Positions 1 through 5,230 of a stretch of 6,669 bases of DNA are shown here, in pieces. The notes under the pieces are model-generated. The model ran no database searches. It worked only from the letters and a program-made list of their open reading frames with translations, and was not told where the DNA came from. The DNA lies in NCBI GenBank assembly GCA_966128725.1, contig CBHYLN010000214.1:1-6669 (forward strand), in the 5' to 3' direction. The stretch comes from JAFDZV01 sp966128725. GTDB lineage: Bacteria > Bacteroidota > Ignavibacteria > OLB7. The position numbers were made by a program, and so were the translations under genes. Within the stretch, counting starts at the first letter, position 1. Each line of letters starts with the position of its first letter.

Positions 1-1
1 T

Positions 2-382
2 TATCCGCTGGTGCGGGGCAAGGGGCGTTTGCTGTTGCTGGCCTGGCCGGCCGATAGTGCTGATGATATCTACATGGAATCCCCCACACATGATACCCTG
101 CACCGGGTCGCGGGCTCCGACACGCTGGGCGTGATGTCCTATATCCCCGTGGAGTTCGATTCCGGCGGCACGGTCACGGGCATCTGGAAGCTGCGGTTGC
201 CGGTCGTCAGCTGGATAGGTGATTATTCTTTCTCAGCAAGCGCGTACCTGGACTCGGTGTTCGTGCCAGACAGCGGGCGGTACCTGCCGTATCTGGCCGA
301 TGCGGTGCGCCGGCGTACGCCCAGCGGCGCCGGATACGATCGCGTTGCCAACAGTTTTTCCCGGCTGAGCCTGTATCGATAG
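2..382 (+). CDS. C-terminal part of an unrecognised beta-rich protein (5' end outside window)
   Basis: The reading frame is open from the first bases of the window and ends with TAG at 380-382, giving about 126 residues. A GTG at 11 is available but there is no reason to treat it as the start, because the frame continues upstream to the edge. I do not recognise a family. The visible part alternates hydrophobic and polar residues with many Tyr, Ser, Asp and Val, as in beta-sandwich or other extracytoplasmic domains, and ends in SRLSLYR. No transmembrane helix, zinc motif or T9SS-type sorting domain is visible. Codon use is GC-rich at third positions, which supports real coding. An intrinsic terminator about 60 bases downstream suggests this is the last gene of its transcript. 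A link to the exported protease downstream is possible but unsupported. Sure that it is coding, unsure what it does. Confidence 0.6.
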   Translation, partial: YPLVRGKGRLLLLAWPADSADDIYMESPTHDTLHRVAGSDTLGVMSYIPVEFDSGGTVTGIWKLRLPVVSWIGDYSFSASAYLDSVFVPDSGRYLPYLADAVRRRTPSGAGYDRVANSFSRLSLYR

Positions 383-384
383 TG

Positions 385-402
385 TCGCGGGGCCGCCCGC
401 GA
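385..402. repeat. Inverted repeat just after the first gene (7-bp stem, 4-base loop)
   Basis: TCGCGGG (385-391) pairs perfectly with CCCGCGA (396-402) around the loop GCCG. It starts three bases after the stop codon of the preceding gene. No T-run follows, so it is not an intrinsic terminator by itself; it could stabilise the 3' end of the mRNA or be chance in GC-rich DNA. Confidence 0.4.
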
Positions 403-407
403 TGCAT

Positions 408-421
408 GGCGCATGTGCGCC
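408..421. repeat. Short palindrome in the intergenic spacer
   Basis: GGCGCA (408-413) and TGCGCC (416-421) form a perfect 6-bp inverted repeat separated by TG. With only two central bases it is a poor RNA hairpin but a reasonable dyad for a DNA-binding protein. It lies 66 bases before the metalloprotease start. Nothing else supports an operator role. Confidence 0.25.
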
Positions 422-441
422 TGTCTCCATGAATCAATCGT

Positions 442-467
442 GCCGGCGGTGCGCGCCGGCCATTTTT
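442..467 (+). terminator. Rho-independent terminator
   Basis: A perfect 7-bp GC-only stem, GCCGGCG (442-448) with CGCCGGC (454-460), encloses the five-base loop GTGCG and is followed after two bases by a run of five T (463-467). This is the classic intrinsic terminator layout on the + strand. It most simply ends the transcript of the gene that stops at 382. The T-run ends 19 bases before the ATG of the metalloprotease gene, so it could also act as an attenuator within that gene's leader. Confidence 0.75.
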
Positions 468-486
468 ACTATTTCAACAACTCACC

Positions 487-3400
487 ATGATCCGGATATC
501 GATCCCTGCCGCGCTGCCGCTTGCCGTGTTGCTGCTTGCCTCGGCGTTTGCCCCCACGACCCGCCTGTATGCCCAGCCCGGCGTGCCCAACCCCGTTGTT
601 GTGGAGCGTTTCACCGCCGAAACGATCGACACCGCCGCCCGCACCGCGCGGGTGGTGCTGTGGCTGAGGGCCAGGGCCGCCGGTGTTTACACGCTGGGCC
701 TGCGCCTTACACCGCTTGCCCAGGATGGGCCGGCCACATTGCTGCGGGGCGAACCGGCGGCGGCGGTTGCCCTGGATTCCGGCGCAGCCCTGCGCCGCGA
801 GTGGACCGTGCGGCTGCCGGCGGATTCCTATCAGGAGCTGGCGCGTGCCACCATCACGTTCGCGGGCAGCCCGGCCGTTGCCGCGCGTTACATCCCCGCC
901 AATGCCGTTGGCCTGTACGCCGATATCCGAGGCGGGCGCGTGGTTGCCTGCTCCCGCCGGCCCGACCGCGCCCACACGGCCCTGCGCCCATCGCCGATGG
1001 CGCCCGATGCCGTGCTGAACCGTGAAGCCGTGCTGAAACGTGAACGTGGCCGCCTGGCGGCGAGCACAACGATCACCGTCAATATCTCCGGGCGGATCAC
1101 AACCGAGGCCTTGATGGGCAGAATCTTCAATGGAGTCCCCGGCGTCCGGGTGTATTTCGACTGGGATCAGGATCTGGACGACGGCACCATCACCGCGCCG
1201 ACGTATTCCGGCCCGGAAACCGCGCCGTACGCCGTTACCGACAACAACGGCGACTTCACGTTCACGCGCCAGGTGATCGCGCCCGAGAACAGCGCGATCT
1301 GGACCACACCCCGGATTACCCTCTCGGTGGAGGCCGCCAACGAGGCCGGCTACGACGAGGACCTGGGGCCTACGGCGATTTTTCCGGAACATTTCCATCA
1401 GCCGATCGCCATTTCCCCGGCGTCGCCCACAATCACGCCTACGGCGTTCGAGCTTGGAGTAGAACAGAAGATGGGCAACTCGCTGCGTTTCCTGCTGCGC
1501 GCGCGACGGTTCGCGATCGCGAACTTCTGGTTCAGCCCGGGCACGGTGCAGTTCAACGATGACCCCGACGACAGCCAGGGTTCGCACTACAACCCGATCG
1601 ACAACAGCATCGACTTCGTGACCGTTGCGCAGTCGGAGACGGCGTATCACGAATACGGGCATTTCTACAACTATGCGTACGCGGGTTTCTGGGGCGTGCC
1701 GATTGCCGGCGGGGCGCATCAGGTTGGCGTGATCAGCAGCGACAAGGTGGCCTACTCCGAGGGCTGGGCGGAGTTCTTCAGCGCGGCGGCCCATGCGTAC
1801 TGGTATGCGCTGGAGCAGCCGACCCTTCGGGAGAATGAGTATCATGGGCATTCGCTGGCCCAGTTCCACGACGCCGAATTTCCGACCACGCCCAACACGT
1901 ACAACGAGGAGTCGGCGGTGTCGCGCTTCATGTTCAACCTGTGGGACGATTACCATGCGCGGGCAACGGTGTGCACGCCGGTCTACAACGGCGACAACGA
2001 CGATCTGGACCACGATCGTCCGTTTGGCCATCCGCGCCCGTGGCTGCTGTACACGCTTGCCGACGCGTTTCATGCGTCGCATTATCCCAACTTCTACGAA
2101 CGGTGGTTCGGCGATCGCGACTACCCGTTGATGGACGCCTTCCGCGACAAGTATCTGGCCTATGTCAATCAGTGGTATCCCGCCACATACCCGTATCACG
2201 CCGAATCGATCAAGGCGATGTTCTCGTATTTCCGCGACCGATCCGTGGAGCTGCGGGCGGCAACGCCCACCGATCTTACGGTGGTGGGCAACTGGAACGC
2301 GCGCACATTGAGCTGGAGCAACCATTTCTGCCCCGACGACATTTCGTGGACCACGCTGGACGGCAACCACAGTTTCGTGGAGCTGCTCGACAACAGGGAA
2401 GCCCGTTTTGTGGTGTGGCGCAAGGAGCTGCGGTTTGTGCCGCGCCATCCCGCATGGGAGATGTTGAAGGGCGATCCCTATGTTTTCGACGGCCGGTTGG
2501 ATGGCGGCTATCAGCAGATTGGCCTGGCCGCCGCCGGGGCCGCCCAGTATGTGGATAACGATGACCTGGCCACCGGCCGTTACGCCTACGTGGTGGTGGC
2601 CTGTCGCGTCGCCAACGGGGTTGTGGCCTCGTCGCTTTCGATACCGAAGGCGCGGGCCGAGATCAGCGTTGCCCGGCCGGAGGTGCGGCGCCTGGATGAC
2701 GATGTGTGCCATTCGGCGACGATGCCCATCGGCGGGAAGGATTCGCTGGTCGCCACGAAGCCCGGCAGCCCCAACGCGACGTACCATTGGTACTCGCGGA
2801 ACAAGCCCGCGTTCATCACGCTGGAGGGCGTTGACGGCAACAGGCTGACGATGACCAACAACTACGTGCCCGGCGTTGGGTACCATGCCGGGGATACGCT
2901 GCTTCCGTTTTCGGTGTGGTGTGTTGTTACCGATTCCTCCGGAGCCGATACCAGCCTGCCGTATTACCCGGCCTATACGCCGCTGGACAGCGCCAGCCGG
3001 TTTGTGTCGGTCTGGAACGGAACCGCCTTCGTGCCGGAGAACGCGCCGGATCGCGGGCTGGATTTCGTGACACAGCCCGGCGAGGACTTCATCAGCGTGC
3101 TGCCGGTGGGGCGCGAGATTGCTGGCGACACCATCGCCGGCTACAGAGTGCTGCTTACCGGTTTCAACACCGGCGCCACGATGTACACCGAGGCCCGGCT
3201 GCTTGTGATGGCGCATCCGCCGGGGACGGCGGTGGCCGGTTCTGCGCGGTGCGGGTTCAGGGTGTACACGGCGTCGGGGGGAGGGGTGGTTGAGGATACC
3301 ACGCATGCGTATGGGCTGGAATCGATTCCGCTTGATTCGGCCTACCACTCGCGCCTGGGCGTGGTCACCGATTACGTGGCGTGGCACGACAGCCTGTGGG

Positions 3401-3882
3401 TCACTGTCAACCCGCTCGACAGCCTGGTGCTGGTGTTCAATGCGCCCTCGCGGGCAACCGATTCCAGCGTGATCGGCGATACAACGTACGCTCGTGATAC
3501 TACACGCGACCACTGGGCGCATGAGTTCATCCTTGAACTGCGCGGCAGATACGAGCCTGCCGGTGGTGCGGGCAGCGCCGCACCGATTGCCGCCGCGCCT
3601 GCCCGCCAGCCCTGGGAACATGGATACCTGCTGGAACCGGGCTGCCCGAACCCGGCACGGGCGGCAACGGTGATCCGGTACACGCTTGGCGCCGATGGGC
3701 CTGTTCGCCTTACCCTGCATGATGCTCGCGGCCAGGCGCTGCAAACGCTTGCCGAGGGTGTGGCGCAACGGGGCAGCCACGCTCTCCCGGTTGATCTCTC
3801 CGCGTTGCCTGCCGGTTTGTACTTCTACCGCCTGAGCGCCGTGGGTTGGAGTTCCACGCAGCCGTTGACCGTCGTTCGTTGA
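487..3882 (+). CDS. Secreted zincin-type metalloprotease with T9SS C-terminal sorting domain
   Basis: The gene encodes 1131 residues, from ATG 487 to TGA at 3880-3882. The start is chosen because a Sec signal peptide begins there: Arg3, a hydrophobic core at about 4-22, and likely cleavage after Ala22 or Ala29. Residues 30-165 are an unassigned beta-rich region. Residues about 196-300 resemble a carboxypeptidase-regulatory or CNA-B-like beta sandwich (GRI at 202, TDNNGDFTF at 251-259). The catalytic region is about 320-580: HEYGH at 388-392 supplies two zinc-binding His and the general base Glu389, and SEGWAEFF at 424-431 resembles the NEGFA motif of gluzincins, making Glu425 the probable third ligand. 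A conserved-looking ESAVSRFMFNLWDD block follows near 475-490. From about 592 come Fn3/Ig-like modules. Residues about 1049-1131 match a T9SS type A sorting domain: PNPARAATVIRYTL, LHDARGQ, then LPAGLYFYRL (1107-1116) and a basic end. The product should therefore cross the inner membrane by Sec and the outer membrane by T9SS, to be released or surface-anchored. No Shine-Dalgarno site precedes the start. The peptidase family and substrate are unknown. Export and zincin fold are well supported; proteolytic activity is inferred. Confidence 0.88.
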   Translation: MIRISIPAALPLAVLLLASAFAPTTRLYAQPGVPNPVVVERFTAETIDTAARTARVVLWLRARAAGVYTLGLRLTPLAQDGPATLLRGEPAAAVALDSGAALRREWTVRLPADSYQELARATITFAGSPAVAARYIPANAVGLYADIRGGRVVACSRRPDRAHTALRPSPMAPDAVLNREAVLKRERGRLAASTTITVNISGRITTEALMGRIFNGVPGVRVYFDWDQDLDDGTITAPTYSGPETAPYAVTDNNGDFTFTRQVIAPENSAIWTTPRITLSVEAANEAGYDEDLGPTAIFPEHFHQPIAISPASPTITPTAFELGVEQKMGNSLRFLLRARRFAIANFWFSPGTVQFNDDPDDSQGSHYNPIDNSIDFVTVAQSETAYHEYGHFYNYAYAGFWGVPIAGGAHQVGVISSDKVAYSEGWAEFFSAAAHAYWYALEQPTLRENEYHGHSLAQFHDAEFPTTPNTYNEESAVSRFMFNLWDDYHARATVCTPVYNGDNDDLDHDRPFGHPRPWLLYTLADAFHASHYPNFYERWFGDRDYPLMDAFRDKYLAYVNQWYPATYPYHAESIKAMFSYFRDRSVELRAATPTDLTVVGNWNARTLSWSNHFCPDDISWTTLDGNHSFVELLDNREARFVVWRKELRFVPRHPAWEMLKGDPYVFDGRLDGGYQQIGLAAAGAAQYVDNDDLATGRYAYVVVACRVANGVVASSLSIPKARAEISVARPEVRRLDDDVCHSATMPIGGKDSLVATKPGSPNATYHWYSRNKPAFITLEGVDGNRLTMTNNYVPGVGYHAGDTLLPFSVWCVVTDSSGADTSLPYYPAYTPLDSASRFVSVWNGTAFVPENAPDRGLDFVTQPGEDFISVLPVGREIAGDTIAGYRVLLTGFNTGATMYTEARLLVMAHPPGTAVAGSARCGFRVYTASGGGVVEDTTHAYGLESIPLDSAYHSRLGVVTDYVAWHDSLWVTVNPLDSLVLVFNAPSRATDSSVIGDTTYARDTTRDHWAHEFILELRGRYEPAGGAGSAAPIAAAPARQPWEHGYLLEPGCPNPARAATVIRYTLGADGPVRLTLHDARGQALQTLAEGVAQRGSHALPVDLSALPAGLYFYRLSAVGWSSTQPLTVVR
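1009..1044 (+). repeat. Tandem 18-base duplication inside the metalloprotease gene
   Basis: Two adjacent 18-base units (1009-1026 and 1027-1044) differ at one base only (C1020 versus A1038). They encode AVLNRE and AVLKRE at residues 175-186, in the charged linker between the N-terminal region and the first regulatory-like beta domain. The copy number keeps the reading frame, so it looks like a recent in-frame slippage or duplication event in a tolerant linker. Confidence 0.7.
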
Positions 3883-3888
3883 CGGGGC

Positions 3889-3909
3889 GCGGGCGGTGGT
3901 GCGGCCCGC
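3889..3909. other. Weak hairpin after the metalloprotease gene
   Basis: GCGGGC (3889-3894) can pair with GCCCGC (3904-3909) across a nine-base loop, starting six bases after the stop codon. No T-run follows, so I do not call it a terminator. It may mark the 3' end of the metalloprotease mRNA or be chance. The rest of the gap to the next promoter shows only a small GGTT-CGAA-AACC fold at 3939-3950. Confidence 0.25.
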
Positions 3910-3958
3910 TCCGGCGGTCGGCGTTACGCGAAACGGCAGGTTCGAAAACCCGGTGTAA

Positions 3959-3986
3959 TTGCATGTGAAGAACAAAGCTGTATATT
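3959..3986 (+). promoter_or_regulatory. Candidate sigma-70-like promoter for the glycosyltransferase-AsnB operon
   Basis: TTGCAT (3959-3964) and TATATT (3981-3986) are separated by 16 bases, close to the -35 and -10 consensus. They sit in a local AT-rich dip: by hand count 26 of 60 bases are G or C at 3961-4020, against about 60 % or more in neighbouring genes. Transcription would begin near 3993, leaving a leader of about 38 bases before GTG 4031. Primary sigma factors of Bacteroidota often prefer a different -7/-33 motif, so this is plausible rather than certain. Confidence 0.4.
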
Positions 3987-4030
3987 CAGCGCTGTATCGC
4001 GTTATTCCCTCAAGTCGATACGCTAGTCAG

Positions 4031-5230
4031 GTGGCGTTCGCCAACGATAGTACCAGGTCCAAGGTCCTCATTGTGGGTCCCATTCCACCGCCGTACATAG
4101 GTCCAGCGGTGGCCACGGATCGTTTGCTCCGATCCAAACTGTTGCTCAACGCGTTTACGGTTGAACATCTCGACACTTCCGACCCCGGAGGTGAGCATGA
4201 TATCGGGATGTTTACCGGTCGCAACGTGCTTCAGGGAATTCGGCAGGTCTGGAATTGTTGGCGAGTGCTCCTTTCGTTTCGTCCGGATATCGTCTATATC
4301 TCGATAGCGAGGGGGCTGTGGGGCTTCCTGCGAGATGTATGCCTGATACTTCCGTCCCGCCTCTTCGGCGCGCATGTGATCATCCATTTGCGTGCTGGTC
4401 GGTTCGACCTGATCCATGATTGTAAATTTGTTGGGCGGCTCGTAGCTCGTGTAGGGCTTGCGCCGGTAAAACGCGCGCTGGTGCTTGGCCGAACCGTGCG
4501 CAACGTGTTCGGCGGTTATGTGCCGGAGGATCGTATCCGGGTTGTGCCGAACGGCATCGACCTTTCGGCGTGGCCGAAGCCGGAATGCGAGCCCGCCAGC
4601 AGCGAGCGCATCCACGTTGTGTACCTGGCGAACCTGTTTCGCGACAAGGGCGCGCACGTGATGCTGGCCGCGTTGGAACGCGTTGTGCGCGAGGTGCCCG
4701 ATGTGCTGGTGTCGTTTGCCGGCGCCTGGCACGATAACGCGTACCACGATGAGTGCATGCGGATCGTTGCGCACCATGGTCTGGAGCGCAACGTTCGTTT
4801 TGTTGGGGTAGTTGATATCGAGCAGAAGAAGGCCTTGTTGGCTTCGGCCCACATGGTAGCCTTCGTTCCGGTGGCACCGGAAGGTTCACCCTGGGTTGTG
4901 CTGGAGGCCATGGCCTCGGCGCGGCCGGTGATTGGGACACCACAGGGTACGATGGCCGAGACAATTGTTGATGGCGAAACTGGATTCCTGGTGCCACCGG
5001 GTTCCCCCGATGTGCTGGCCGAGCGTGTAATCGAGCTGGCACAGAATCGGGCGCTTCGCCTGCGCCTTGGGAGGTGTGGGCGGGCACGACTGGAGACGGT
5101 GTACTCGGAAGTAGCGGCCCACAGCGCGCTTGTTTCGGTGATGCGCGAAGTGATTGGCCTTGGAACCAGTATAGAATCGGCGGTATCGGATGTGCGGAAT
5201 ATCAGGGATCATCAGTGGAGGGAGTCGTGA
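4031..5230 (+). CDS. Family 4 (GT-B) glycosyltransferase
   Basis: From GTG 4031 the product has 399 residues, a normal length for GT4 enzymes, which transfer a sugar from a nucleotide-sugar donor with retention of configuration, usually on the cytoplasmic membrane during polysaccharide or glycolipid assembly. The N-terminal Rossmann half opens with KVLIVGPIPPP (11-21) and a glycine-containing acceptor loop (IGPAVATD). The linker carries VVPNGID (171-177). The C-terminal half starts around YLANLFRDKG (about 198-207) and contains EGSPWVVLE (284-292), the E-x7-E motif that binds the donor, then GTPQGTMAETIVDGETGFLVPP. The frame extends up to TTG 3959 (423 residues; GTG 3965 is also possible). 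I prefer 4031 because the extra 24 codons are AT-rich, have mixed third positions and coincide with a promoter-like sequence. No start has a good ribosome site. The 3' end overlaps the next gene by 41 bases, so the two are probably translated together. Donor and acceptor cannot be predicted. The first 400 bases are less GC-rich than the rest. Confidence 0.88.
   Translation: MAFANDSTRSKVLIVGPIPPPYIGPAVATDRLLRSKLLLNAFTVEHLDTSDPGGEHDIGMFTGRNVLQGIRQVWNCWRVLLSFRPDIVYISIARGLWGFLRDVCLILPSRLFGAHVIIHLRAGRFDLIHDCKFVGRLVARVGLAPVKRALVLGRTVRNVFGGYVPEDRIRVVPNGIDLSAWPKPECEPASSERIHVVYLANLFRDKGAHVMLAALERVVREVPDVLVSFAGAWHDNAYHDECMRIVAHHGLERNVRFVGVVDIEQKKALLASAHMVAFVPVAPEGSPWVVLEAMASARPVIGTPQGTMAETIVDGETGFLVPPGSPDVLAERVIELAQNRALRLRLGRCGRARLETVYSEVAAHSALVSVMREVIGLGTSIESAVSDVRNIRDHQWRES

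Noticed and set aside
402..1025. 207-codon + strand frame spanning the spacer and the start of the metalloprotease gene
   Set aside because: Cys-, Arg- and Ala-rich translation typical of a wrong frame; it overlaps the signal peptide and N-terminal region of the well-supported gene and contains the terminator.
3883..3958. Terminator after the metalloprotease gene
   Set aside because: Only a 6-bp stem with a long loop and no T-run, so it does not meet the standard for an intrinsic terminator.
469..3975. A 1168-codon open frame on the - strand covering the whole metalloprotease gene
   Set aside because: It uses the same triplet register as the + strand gene, so its stops would need TTA, CTA or TCA codons there, which GC-rich genes avoid. 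Its product is rich in Arg, Gly, His and Val without domains or a signal peptide, whereas the + strand protein has clear motifs end to end.
4010..4852. 280-codon - strand open frame opposite the glycosyltransferase
   Set aside because: Same-register shadow of a gene with strong GT4 motifs; the translation shows no recognisable domain.
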